Shown here: one piece after another, positions 44,653 through 52,214 of the stretch | Layout of the letters: each line of letters opens with the position of its first letter | Position numbering within the stretch: the stretch's first letter is position 1 | NCBI GenBank assembly: GCA_035650255.1 | Contig: DASRIA010000065.1 | Location: 1-57,884 of the forward strand | DNA from: DASRIA01 sp035650255 | Lineage (GTDB): Bacteria > Actinomycetota > Thermoleophilia > Solirubrobacterales > JBBDJG01 | Direction: 5' to 3' | Length of the DNA stretch: 57,884 bases | Position numbers and translations under genes: made by a program | Notes under the pieces: generated by a model | What the model was told of the DNA's origin: nothing | Databases searched by the model: none | The model's input: only the letters and a program-made list of their open reading frames with translations

Positions 44653-45894
44653 ATGGCGCGACTCCTCGCTTATCTCTCAGCGTCGTCGGGGAACACTTTC
44701 CCGGCGATCGACATGCTGCTCGAGTTGCATCGCCGCGGGCACGAGGTGCACCTGCGCTGCCGGGCGTCCGACGTTGACGGCTACGCGGGTCTGGGCCTGT
44801 GCGCCGTGGCGATCGACCCACGCATCGAGCGGGTCGAGTTCGACGACTGGCGCGGCCGTTCGCAGGTCGACTCGTTCATGCGGATGGTGCGCGCCTATCG
44901 AGCGTGCGCGACTCTCGAGATCCCCGACCTGCAGCAAGCCGCCGCCGAGGTCGAACCGGAGGCCCTGATCGTCGACATCAACTGCTTCGGCGCGATGTTC
45001 GTCGCCGAGGCGTCCGGATTGCCCTGGGCCGTCTACTGCCCGTATCCGCCCCCGTTTCGCTCCGATGACGTTCCGCCGCATGGTTTGGGATTGCGTCCCG
45101 CACGTGGGCCGCTGGGCAGGGCCCGCGACCTCGCGTTGACGAAGTTCGGTGACCGCCAGCTGGCCACGGAGCTGGCGCAGTTCAACCAGCTCAGAACCGG
45201 TCTCGGATTGCCGGCCGTCCAGAAGTTCGACGATCAGTTCCTGAGATCCGACGTGTTCATCGGCTTTACGGCCGAGCCATACGAGTACCACCGCAGTGAC
45301 TGGCCCTCCCACGTACGCCTCGTTGGACCGGGTCTCTGGGAGCCACCGGCCGATCCGCCCGCCTGGTTGGAGACGGAGTGCCGCCCGATCGTGCTGGTCA
45401 CCGCTTCCACCGCGTTTCAGCTCGATGCAAAGCTCATCACCACCGCACTCGATGCACTGGGAGCCGAGGACTTGGCGGTCGTGGCAACCACTGCAGCTCA
45501 GGACCCGGCCCAGTTCCGCGTACCGCCCAATGCGTACGTGGAGCAGTTCTTACCGCACGCCCCCATTCTCGCCCGTGCGGCATGCGTCGTTTCACACGGC
45601 GGACAGGGGATCACCCAGAAAGCGCTCGCCGCCGGCGTCCCCTCGTGCATCGTGCCGTTTGCGCGCGACCAGTTCGACGTCGCCCGACGTGTCGAGCACA
45701 ACGACGCAGGCGTGCGCCTGCACCACAAGCGCCTGAACCCCGATCGACTCCGTCGCGCGGTACATGCAGCGATCGCCAGGCGCCCCGGTGCCGAGCGCAT
45801 TGCGCAAGCGTTCGCAAGCGCCGGCGGCGCGCCGGCGGCCGCGCTCGCGATCGACGAACTGCTGGCCGCCCCCGCCGGCAGGATGGCCCCCTGA
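44653..45894 (+). CDS. Family 1 glycosyltransferase (macrolide/flavonoid UGT-like)
   Basis: 413 residues. GT-B fold: N-terminal MARLLAYLSASSGNTFPAIDMLLELHRRGHEV (residues 1-32) with the acceptor pocket, SGLPWAVYCPYPPPF, and the C-terminal donor site VEQFLPHAPILARAACVVSHGGQGITQKALAAGVPSCIVPFARDQFDVA, in which the HGGxGxxxxAL..GVP pattern and DQ are visible (about 300-350). GT1 enzymes add sugars to small hydrophobic molecules such as macrolides or lipids. Codon use is slightly less GC-rich than the neighbours. Adjacent TetR gene suggests substrate-induced expression. Confidence 0.9.
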   Translation: MARLLAYLSASSGNTFPAIDMLLELHRRGHEVHLRCRASDVDGYAGLGLCAVAIDPRIERVEFDDWRGRSQVDSFMRMVRAYRACATLEIPDLQQAAAEVEPEALIVDINCFGAMFVAEASGLPWAVYCPYPPPFRSDDVPPHGLGLRPARGPLGRARDLALTKFGDRQLATELAQFNQLRTGLGLPAVQKFDDQFLRSDVFIGFTAEPYEYHRSDWPSHVRLVGPGLWEPPADPPAWLETECRPIVLVTASTAFQLDAKLITTALDALGAEDLAVVATTAAQDPAQFRVPPNAYVEQFLPHAPILARAACVVSHGGQGITQKALAAGVPSCIVPFARDQFDVARRVEHNDAGVRLHHKRLNPDRLRRAVHAAIARRPGAERIAQAFASAGGAPAAALAIDELLAAPAGRMAP

Positions 45895-45912
45895 CGGGAA
45901 CCATCTCCTCGA

Positions 45913-45986
<74 letters not shown>

Positions 45987-45997
45987 GTGGGCGTCCG

Positions 45998-46003
45998 ATT
46001 ATA
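45998..46003 (-). promoter_or_regulatory. Consensus TATAAT -10 element of tRNA-Ala
   Basis: On the minus strand TATAAT stands 11 bases before the tRNA 5-prime end. No clear -35 is seen. The other two tRNA genes here have TACAAT and TAAACT at 11 and 9 bases. Confidence 0.75.
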
Positions 46004-46093
46004 GATTCGGCTGCGCGGGCTTCCGGCCGGCAGCCCTGAACGGCCCTGTGCACCGTGGCACGCGGCGGCGACTTTTGCAAAGGTACCCAGGCG

Positions 46094-46591
46094 ATGGGAA
46101 CTCTCGACGACGCCATTCGCGAGCACCTCGAGCTGAAGCGCCGCCTGGGCGCCTCCGACGACGAGATCAAGGAGAAGGAGACCGAGGCCTTCGGCAAGGG
46201 CCGCCGGCCGGTGCCGGCCGAGCCCGAGCCGGCCGCGCCGGAGCCCGATTCGGACGCCGGGATCCGCGACGAGCCCTTCATCGACCCCGACCTCGCCGCT
46301 GCCGAGCCGGCCGCGAACGGTCAGCCCGAAACGGCGGAGTGGGACCCCGCCGAGATCTCCACCTCCCACCGCACCAGCATGGAGGACGACCTGTTCGAGC
46401 CGGATGAGGTGCCCCCCGAGGAGTCGCTGACGGTGCGCGACGCCCGCCGGCGCCGGGAAGCCGAGCTGGCGGAACAGTCCCGGGAGGAGGAGGACGTGCT
46501 GGAGGAGACGCCCGAGTTCCTCGAGGAGACGCCGGATCAGGACCGCCTCTGGTTCGAGCAGCGCCCGCCCAAAGACTTCGACCTCGACTAG
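46094..46591 (+). CDS. Acidic conserved hypothetical protein
   Basis: 165 residues from the ATG at 46094 (AAAGG upstream); an upstream ATG at 46055 lacks a ribosome site. The N-terminal 30 residues (MGTLDDAIREHLELKRRLGA, then SDDEIKEKE) look helical and conserved; the rest is acidic and disordered, rich in Glu, Pro and Asp, with EEDVLEETPEFLEETPDQ near the end. No membrane segment or known domain. The composition suggests a scaffold or linker. Followed by a strong hairpin. Confidence 0.78.
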   Translation: MGTLDDAIREHLELKRRLGASDDEIKEKETEAFGKGRRPVPAEPEPAAPEPDSDAGIRDEPFIDPDLAAAEPAANGQPETAEWDPAEISTSHRTSMEDDLFEPDEVPPEESLTVRDARRRREAELAEQSREEEDVLEETPEFLEETPDQDRLWFEQRPPKDFDLD

Positions 46592-46607
46592 GGAACCGTA
46601 GAAATGA

Positions 46608-46638
46608 GGAAGGGCCGGCTGAATCTGCCGGCCCCTCC
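46608..46638 (+). terminator. Hairpin terminator after the acidic protein gene
   Basis: GGGCCGGC (46612-46619) pairs with GCCGGCCC (46627-46634), loop TGAATCT; with one mismatch the stem extends by GGA/TCC to 11 bp. No U tract follows. Confidence 0.7.
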
Positions 46639-46683
46639 AATGGCGTCCGTGCCGCTCCTCGGAGCCCATGGCCCTCGAGAAGA

Positions 46684-46771
46684 ACGGAACTCCGTTTCCG
46701 TAGGCAGTGATTCGTCAGGCGCCGCCGAACTGAAAAGCAATCTGCCCAAACTTGGACATCTGTCCAGGCAG
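46684..46771 (+). promoter_or_regulatory. Two hairpins in the metF leader
   Basis: ACGGAA (46684-46689) pairs with TTCCGT (46696-46701) around a 6-base loop. Further down CTGCC (46742-46746) pairs with GGCAG (46767-46771), enclosing TGGAC/GTCCA with loop ATCT (46753-46766). The second lies 13 bases before the metF start. I could not match SAM or other known riboswitch consensus; the rest of the gap 46592-46784 shows nothing. Confidence 0.4.
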
Positions 46772-46784
46772 GGCCGGTCGGGGC

Positions 46785-47744
46785 ATGGCCAACCGCCCTA
46801 CTACCATTTCCCGCAACATGCGCATCGACCAGCTACTCGCAAACCGCCAGGAGCCCAGCTTCTCGTTCGAGTTCTTCCCGCCCAAGACCCCGGAGGGGGA
46901 GGAGAACCTGTTCAAGACGGTCGAGACCCTGCGTGACCTCGAGCCGACCTATGTGTCGGTCACCTACGGGGCAGGCGGCGGCACCCGCGCGCTCACGGTG
47001 GACATCGTGAAGCGCATCAAGAACGAGCTCGGCATCGAGGCAATGGCCCATTTCACGTGCGTCGGCCACACCCGCGAGGAGCTCCACGACGTCCTCGACG
47101 AGATGCGCGACGCCGGCATCGAGAACATCATCGCGCTGCGCGGCGACCCCCCGAAGGGAGAGACCGAGTTCAAGCCCGTCCCCGGGGGGTTGTCCTACGG
47201 CTCCGAGCTCGCGGCCCTGATCAGCGAGTCGTACGACTTCTGCATCGCGGGAGCGTGTTACCCCGAGTGCCACCCCGACGCGCCCGACTCGGACGCGGAC
47301 CTCGCGAACCTGCACTACAAGATCGGCGCCGGCACCAGCTTCCTGATCACGCAGCTCTTCTTCGACAACGACGACTACTTCGATTTCGTCGACCGCGCCC
47401 GCGCAAGCGGCATCACCTGCCCGATCATCGCCGGCATCATGCCGATCAACAACTTCGAGCAGATCAAGCGCTTCACGAGCATGTGCGGCGCAACGATTCC
47501 TCCGCGCCTGTACGAGCAGCTGGAGGCCCGCAGCAAGGAGAGCGAAGAGGCGGTCGCCGAGCTGGGCGTCGCCTACGCGACCTTGCAGTGCGCCGACCTG
47601 CTCGCACGCGGCGCACCCGGCATCCACTTCTACACGCTGAACCGCTCTCCGGCGACGCGCGCGATCCTGTCGGCGCTCAAGGCAGCACGGCCGTGGGAGC
47701 GGGGGAGCGCCACCGCTCCGGCGACTGCGCATCAGGCGGGCTGA
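46785..47744 (+). CDS. metF: Methylenetetrahydrofolate reductase
   Basis: 319 residues from the ATG at 46785; the ATG at 46818 (308 residues, MRIDQLLANR) is a good alternative. FAD-barrel features: SFEFFPPKTPEGEENLF (about 26-42), YVSVTYGAGGGTRALT, GHTREELHDVLDEM, NIIALRGDPPKG and HPDAPDSDADLANLHYKIGAGTSFLITQLFFDND. The enzyme reduces 5,10-methylene-THF to 5-methyl-THF for methionine synthesis. The last 68 bases overlap the convergent MBL-fold gene. No regulatory domain is fused, as usual in bacteria. Confidence 0.94.
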   Translation: MANRPTTISRNMRIDQLLANRQEPSFSFEFFPPKTPEGEENLFKTVETLRDLEPTYVSVTYGAGGGTRALTVDIVKRIKNELGIEAMAHFTCVGHTREELHDVLDEMRDAGIENIIALRGDPPKGETEFKPVPGGLSYGSELAALISESYDFCIAGACYPECHPDAPDSDADLANLHYKIGAGTSFLITQLFFDNDDYFDFVDRARASGITCPIIAGIMPINNFEQIKRFTSMCGATIPPRLYEQLEARSKESEEAVAELGVAYATLQCADLLARGAPGIHFYTLNRSPATRAILSALKAARPWERGSATAPATAHQAG

Positions 47745-48711
47745 CCCGCTCCACCTGTCCCGCCCGCTCCAGATGGGTGAGGAAGCAGAGCATCACGGTC
47801 AGCGCCCAGCTCATCATCATGCCGTCGACCTCGCCGAACACCTTGCGCACGAGGTCGAACGCGGATGCCTCACCGTCATGCTCGGCGATCGCCTCCGCAA
47901 TTGCATCGAGACGCGCATGGACCTCCGCGCGATTTGCCTCGATGTGCCCGGGGATGTCGCCGAAGGGGCGCCCATGACCGGGTAGGCAGAGGCGCGCGTC
48001 GAGGCGCTCGACCGCGTCGAGGCCATCGAGGAACTCTCCAACCGGGTCGGGCGTCCAGCCGTAGTCGAAGTACAGGAACACCCGCCCCAGCACGTGGTCC
48101 CCGCTCAGCAGCAGCCGCTGCTCCGGCTGGTGCAGCACGACGTGCGACGGGGCGTGGCCGGGCGTGTAGTGCACGGACCACGTGCCGTGGTCCGTCTCGA
48201 CTTCGACGCCCGGCAGCAGCTCGCGGTGCGGCTCGATCACGCCGGCGATGCTCGGCTTGAGATCCCGCCGGCGCTCCTCGGCCCAGCGCCGCAGCGGCTC
48301 GAGGGGCACGCCGCTCTGGCGCGCGACCTCGATGCGCTGGGCCAACGAACGCTCCGGATCCTCCATCGCCTTCGTCATGTGCTGATGGCGTGGATGCATC
48401 CACAGCTCGCAGCCGGCGCGCTCGACGATTGGAGCCGCGAGGCCGTAGTGGTCCGAATGCGCGTGCGTGCAGACAAGCAGGCGTACGTCCTCGAGGCGGC
48501 GCCCGATTTGCGCGAGCGTGCGCTCCAGCTCCGCAAGCGCGCCCTCCTCGTGGATGCCGGTGTCGACCAGCACGATGCCGTCGCCCGCGCTCAGCGCCCA
48601 CGCGTTCACATGCGGTACGCCGGGCCATGGAAGCGGCAGGCGCAACCGCCACGCGCCCGGCAGCACGCGGTCCGCCCGGCCGAGCTTGCGCCTGCGTTCC
48701 CCGTCGCTCAC
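47677..48711 (-). CDS. MBL-fold metallo-hydrolase
   Basis: 344 residues, ATG start. The metal site is LLVCTHAHSDHYGLAAP (HxHxDH about residues 82-87), GHAPSHVVLH and SGDHVLGR, then the final His in LCLPGHGRPFGDIPGH. An N-terminal VNAWALSAGDGIVLVDTGI strand pair and a C-terminal helical extension (about 270-344) are typical of the glyoxalase II-like branch with a substrate-binding helix domain. The substrate is unknown. Divergent from a second MBL gene 17 bases away. Confidence 0.9.
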   Translation of the reverse strand: MSDGERRRKLGRADRVLPGAWRLRLPLPWPGVPHVNAWALSAGDGIVLVDTGIHEEGALAELERTLAQIGRRLEDVRLLVCTHAHSDHYGLAAPIVERAGCELWMHPRHQHMTKAMEDPERSLAQRIEVARQSGVPLEPLRRWAEERRRDLKPSIAGVIEPHRELLPGVEVETDHGTWSVHYTPGHAPSHVVLHQPEQRLLLSGDHVLGRVFLYFDYGWTPDPVGEFLDGLDAVERLDARLCLPGHGRPFGDIPGHIEANRAEVHARLDAIAEAIAEHDGEASAFDLVRKVFGEVDGMMMSWALTVMLCFLTHLERAGQVERVSPPDAQSPERWRSPAPTAVLP

Positions 48712-48728
48712 GACGCCGAGCCTAACGG

Positions 48729-49553
48729 GTGCCCGATACTGCTCCCGTGGCCGCCGTCACAGAAGAAGTGCCGGAGGGAGTCGCGCTCGTGCGCGCGCCC
48801 AACGCCGGTCCCCTGACCCTCTCGGGAACGAACACCTGGATGGTCGGGTCGCCGGCGTGGGTGATCGACCCGGGCCCCGCCGACGCCGCACACGTGACCG
48901 CCGTCGCGGAGGAGGCCGAGCGCCGCGGGGGCGTCGCGGGCATCGCGCTCACGCACTCGCACATCGATCACGCCGCGGCCGTGCCCGCGCTGCGGGAGCG
49001 GTTCGACGCGCCGCTCGCTGCCGCGCGCCGGCCGGACGTCGGCGCGCGCGCCTTCGAGGAGCCGTTCGTGGAGGGCCTCGTGCAGGACGTGGAGCTTCGC
49101 GACGGCGACTCGTTCGGCCCGCTGGCGGTGATCGCCACGCCCGGCCATTCGCTCGACCACGTCGCGTTCGTCGCCGGCCGGGTCCTGTTCTGCGGCGACA
49201 CCGTGCTGGGCGAGGGCAGCGTGTTCATCGCGCCCGGCGGTGGAGCGCTCGCGCTCTACATGGAGTCGCTGCGGCGGCTGCGCGCGCTCGACTTCGACGC
49301 GCTCTGTCCCGGCCACGGACCGGTCGTGTGGGACCCGGCCGCGAAGCTCGACGAGTACATCGCGCATCGCCAGGAGCGCGAGGACCGCCTGGTCGGCGCG
49401 CTGGCGCGCGGTCTCCGCTCACACGACGAGCTGCTGGACGACGTGTGGGACGACGCGCCCGCCGCGCTGCGCCCGGCGGCGCAGCTCACGCTCGAGGCGC
49501 ACCTCGAGAAGCTCGCCGGGGAAGGCCGCCTGCCCGCAGGCCTGCAGCCCTAG
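48729..49553 (+). CDS. MBL-fold metallo-hydrolase (LACTB2-like)
   Basis: 274 residues from the GTG at 48729; a GTG at 48747 is also possible and has GATACT 6 bases in front, consistent with a leaderless start. Metal motifs: IALTHSHIDHAAAVPAL (about 76-92), TPGHSLDHVAFVAG, LFCGDTVLG and LCPGHGPVVWDP. The C-terminal EEREDRLVGAL-like winged helix region is in EREDRLVGALARGLRSHDEL. LACTB2-type proteins are ribonucleases or hydrolases of small esters. It shares a CTAG stop with the convergent gene. Confidence 0.9.
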   Translation: MPDTAPVAAVTEEVPEGVALVRAPNAGPLTLSGTNTWMVGSPAWVIDPGPADAAHVTAVAEEAERRGGVAGIALTHSHIDHAAAVPALRERFDAPLAAARRPDVGARAFEEPFVEGLVQDVELRDGDSFGPLAVIATPGHSLDHVAFVAGRVLFCGDTVLGEGSVFIAPGGGALALYMESLRRLRALDFDALCPGHGPVVWDPAAKLDEYIAHRQEREDRLVGALARGLRSHDELLDDVWDDAPAALRPAAQLTLEAHLEKLAGEGRLPAGLQP

Positions 49554-49858
49554 AACGGAATCACGTCGTCGTCTTCGCGCCGCCCGGGCGACACCGGCAG
49601 CGGCTCGCCCAGCGGCTCCCCGATCGCCTCGGCGATCTCCTCCTCGATGCCGTAGGCCGACCCGGGGCAGTCGACGCGAAAGCGCTTCGGCGGGATGTCG
49701 TCGCGCGGCTCGACGGGGAGGCCGAAGATCTCGTCCCACCCGAACAGCTCGAAGTTGCCCGCGTTCAGCAGGATCGCGCGCGCCGGCATGGGACAGGTCG
49801 CGTTGTGGTGCTCGATCCCCGCCTTGATGTGGGCCAGCATCTCCGCCTCGAGGCTCAC
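49550..49858 (-). CDS. Conserved hypothetical protein, coupled to pterin dehydratase
   Basis: 102 residues from a GTG whose GTGA overlaps the upstream stop; AGGAGG lies 8 bases before it. The sequence SLEAEMLAHIKAGIEHHNATC is followed by ILLNAGNFELFGWDEIFGLP and VDCPGSAYGIEEEIAEAIG. No family is recognised, but the conserved-looking His, Cys and Trp residues and the tight coupling suggest a real small protein. The C-terminal GRREDDDVIPF is hydrophilic. Confidence 0.75.
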   Translation of the reverse strand: MSLEAEMLAHIKAGIEHHNATCPMPARAILLNAGNFELFGWDEIFGLPVEPRDDIPPKRFRVDCPGSAYGIEEEIAEAIGEPLGEPLPVSPGRREDDDVIPF

Positions 49859-50196
49859 GCCTGCACCTCCTGGGCGAGCCGGTCGAGCTTGGCCGCCATC
49901 ACGAAGTCGTTGCGCGTCAGCCCTGACGCCGCGTGCGTCGTCAGCTCGAACGCCGCCCGCCCCCAGCCGAGCTCGATGTCGGGGTGGTGGCCCTCGCCCT
50001 CGGCGACCAGCGCGGCGCGCGCGACGAAGCCGAAGGCCTCGCGGAAGTTCGGGAACGAGAACTCGCGGCGCAGCTTCTGGTTGCCGTCGCGCTGCCACTC
50101 GGGCACCTCGGCGGCGAGCGTTGCCGCCTCCTCTTCGGACAGCGGCGGGGTCCCCTGCTCACAGGCTTCGCAGTGTTCTGACGCGAGCGCGCTCAT
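49855..50196 (-). CDS. 4a-hydroxytetrahydrobiopterin dehydratase
   Basis: 113 residues. The pterin-binding motif EGHHPDIELGWGRAAFELTTH (split here: EGHHPDIELG, about 68-77, and AAFELTTH) has the conserved H-H-P. The N-terminal EWQRDGNQKLRREFSFPNF is typical. The enzyme removes water from the 4a-carbinolamine formed by pterin-dependent hydroxylases; in bacteria it also occurs without such hydroxylases. An extra Cys/His-rich N-terminus (SALASEHCEACEQG) could bind metal. Confidence 0.92.
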   Translation of the reverse strand: MSALASEHCEACEQGTPPLSEEEAATLAAEVPEWQRDGNQKLRREFSFPNFREAFGFVARAALVAEGEGHHPDIELGWGRAAFELTTHAASGLTRNDFVMAAKLDRLAQEVQA

Positions 50197-50233
50197 GGGG
50201 CCAAGATACCGGCTGGATCCTCGAGCGGTAAGG

Positions 50234-50307
<74 letters not shown>

Positions 50308-50318
50308 GAACTCCGGCC

Positions 50319-50324
50319 ATTGTA
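50319..50324 (-). promoter_or_regulatory. -10 element (TACAAT) of tRNA-Asp
   Basis: TACAAT on the minus strand stands 11 bases before the tRNA 5-prime end, the same spacing as at tRNA-Ala. No clear -35. Confidence 0.6.
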
Positions 50325-50368
50325 GACGCCGCCCCCAGGCTCGCCGCGGCGATAGGGTTGGAGGCGCG

Positions 50369-50755
50369 ATGGCCGACGTGACGGTGAAGCGCCACGAGGA
50401 ATTCGATACCGCCTTCGGCGGAGCGATGCGACTCGTGCGTCACGGCCTGGGAGTGGAGTCGTTCGGCATCCAGGTGTTCGACATGCCGCCGAACGCCGAC
50501 CGCTATCCCGAGCACGACCACACGCACGACCAGCAGGAAGAGGTCTACACGGTGCTCGACGGCGCGGCGACCCTGATCGCGGGCGGAGAGGAGCACGAGA
50601 TGCGCCCCGGGACGTGGGCCCGCGTCGGGCCGGGCGAGAAGCGGAAGTGGACCACGGGCGCCGCGGGCGCACGGGTCCTGGCGCTCGGCGGCATCGCGGG
50701 CAAGGCATACGAGGTCCAGGACTTCACGAAGCCGCAGCAGGAACAGGCGGGTTGA
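50369..50755 (+). CDS. Cupin-domain protein
   Basis: 128 residues; TAGGGT (50353-50358) lies 10 bases before the ATG. The two cupin motifs are HDHTHDQQEEVYTVLDGAATL (written as HTHDQQEEVYTVLDG, about 51-65) and RPGTWARVGPGEKRKWTTG, giving a metal site with His, His and Glu. Small single-cupin proteins bind metals or isomerise sugars; the function is unknown. It overlaps the SDR gene by 4 bases (TTGA). Confidence 0.88.
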   Translation: MADVTVKRHEEFDTAFGGAMRLVRHGLGVESFGIQVFDMPPNADRYPEHDHTHDQQEEVYTVLDGAATLIAGGEEHEMRPGTWARVGPGEKRKWTTGAAGARVLALGGIAGKAYEVQDFTKPQQEQAG

Positions 50756-51513
50756 ACCTCGGCATCGAGGGCAGAGTCGCGCTCGTCATGGGTGCGAGCA
50801 AGGGACTCGGCCGGGCGGCCGCCGCCGCGCTCGCACGTGAGGGCGCACGGGTAGCGGTCAGCAGCCGCTCCGCCGAGCGAATCGAAGCCGCCGCGGCGCA
50901 GATCGCCGCGGAGACCGGCGCGGAAGTGCGCGGGTACGCGGCCGACACGGACGACATCGACGCGCTGCCGGAGCTGGTCGAGCGCGTGCGGAGCGATCTC
51001 GGCCCCGTCGCCATCCTCGTCACCAACACCGGCGGGCCGCCGCTCGGCGACACGTTCGAGCGCACTCAGTGGGAGGAGGCCTACCGGAGCCTGGTGCTCG
51101 CGCCGATGGCGCTGATCGACGCCGTCGTCCCCGCGATGCGCGAGGCCGGGTGGGGACGGATCGTGAACGTCACCTCCATCAGCACCTGGGAGCCGATCCC
51201 GGGCCTGATGCTGTCGAACAGCCACCGGCTCGCCGCGGTCGGGGCGTTCAAGACCCTGTCGCGCGAGCTCGCCCGCGACGGCATCCTGCTGAACAGCGCC
51301 GCGCCGGGGCGGATCGCGACGGACCGGATCGCCAGCATGTCAGGCACGCCGCTCGCAGAGCTGCGGAACACGCCGCAGCCGGACATCCCGGTCGGACGAT
51401 TCGGCACGCCGGAGGAGTTCGGCGACGTGGTCGCGTTCCTGTGCTCGGAGCGCGCCTCGTACGTGAACGGAGTGAACCTCCTGGTCGACGGAGGCTTGAC
51501 CCGCGGGATCTAG
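50752..51513 (+). CDS. SDR-family protein lacking the catalytic Tyr and Lys
   Basis: 253 residues; a TTG start inside a TTGA overlap. The nucleotide motif MGASKGLGRAAAAALAREG (about 13-31), NTGGPPLG and VNVTSISTW fit the short-chain dehydrogenase family. At the expected Y-x-x-x-K the protein reads SNSHRLAAVGAFKTL, so Tyr is Ser and the usual Lys is missing. A subfamily with this replacement is known; enzymatic activity is uncertain. The C-terminal DVVAFLCSERASYVNGVNLLVDGG is standard. It shares a CTAG stop with the DtxR gene. Confidence 0.88.
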   Translation: MNLGIEGRVALVMGASKGLGRAAAAALAREGARVAVSSRSAERIEAAAAQIAAETGAEVRGYAADTDDIDALPELVERVRSDLGPVAILVTNTGGPPLGDTFERTQWEEAYRSLVLAPMALIDAVVPAMREAGWGRIVNVTSISTWEPIPGLMLSNSHRLAAVGAFKTLSRELARDGILLNSAAPGRIATDRIASMSGTPLAELRNTPQPDIPVGRFGTPEEFGDVVAFLCSERASYVNGVNLLVDGGLTRGI

Positions 51514-52214
51514 CGCTTGCGGGTGTCGACCTCGACCCGCATCGCCGCGGCGAGGTCGCCCCCGAGCACGTGCACGTCGCCGCCGAAGCGTGCGTACAGG
51601 GGGCCGCCGAACGGCTGCCGGTCGACGATCTCGAAGCGCTCGCCGGGCGTGATGCCGAGCTCGGCCAGGTAGCGCAGCATGCTCGGATCGGAGTCGGAGA
51701 CACGCACGAACACGCCGCGCGCGCCGGGTTCCAGGGCCGCGAGGCACTCCGTCTTTCCCTCCTCGATCTCGAGCTGCGCGTTGGGGATCGGGTCGCCGTG
51801 CGGGTCGCGCGTCGGGTTCCCGAGCTTCGCCGCGATCAGCTCCTCCAGCTCCTCGGACAGGACGTGCTCGAGCACCTCGGCCTCGTCGTGGACCCGGTCC
51901 CACGAAACGCCCAGCGACTCCGCCAGGTAGAGCTCCAGCAGCCGGTGATGGCGCAGCACCTCGAGCGCGACGCGCCGGCCGCTCGCCGTCAGCTTCATGC
52001 CCTTGTACGGAACGTGCCGCACGAGCCCCAGCTCGTCGAGCTTCTTGACCATGCTGGACGCCGACGCGGGCGTCACCTGCAGCCGCTCGGCCAGCGCGTT
52101 GTTGGTGACGGTGCCCTCACCGCGCTGCTCGAGCGCATAGATCGCCTTCGCGTAGTTCTGGATCGCTTCCGAAGGGCGTGAGTTGTCGGCGCGCGCAGCC
52201 GCCATGCGGGTCAC
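51510..52214 (-). CDS. DtxR/MntR-family metal-dependent repressor
   Basis: 234 residues from the GTG at 52214, chosen for its GTGA overlap with the transporter gene; the ATG at 52205 is an alternative. The winged helix (about 20-75: SEAIQNYAKAIYALEQRGEG and ASASSMVKKLDELGLVRH), the metal-binding dimer domain (HHRLLELYLAESLGVSWDRVHDEAEVLEH about 95-123) and a C-terminal SH3-like FeoA domain (about 155-230) are all present. It would repress genes when Mn or Fe is plentiful; its own operon with the ZIP transporter is the clear candidate. Confidence 0.93.
   Translation of the reverse strand: MTRMAAARADNSRPSEAIQNYAKAIYALEQRGEGTVTNNALAERLQVTPASASSMVKKLDELGLVRHVPYKGMKLTASGRRVALEVLRHHRLLELYLAESLGVSWDRVHDEAEVLEHVLSEELEELIAAKLGNPTRDPHGDPIPNAQLEIEEGKTECLAALEPGARGVFVRVSDSDPSMLRYLAELGITPGERFEIVDRQPFGGPLYARFGGDVHVLGGDLAAAMRVEVDTRKR

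Noticed and set aside
46592..46784. A SAM riboswitch upstream of metF
   Set aside because: None of the SAM-I/IV, SAM-II or SAH conserved cores could be found; only simple hairpins are visible.
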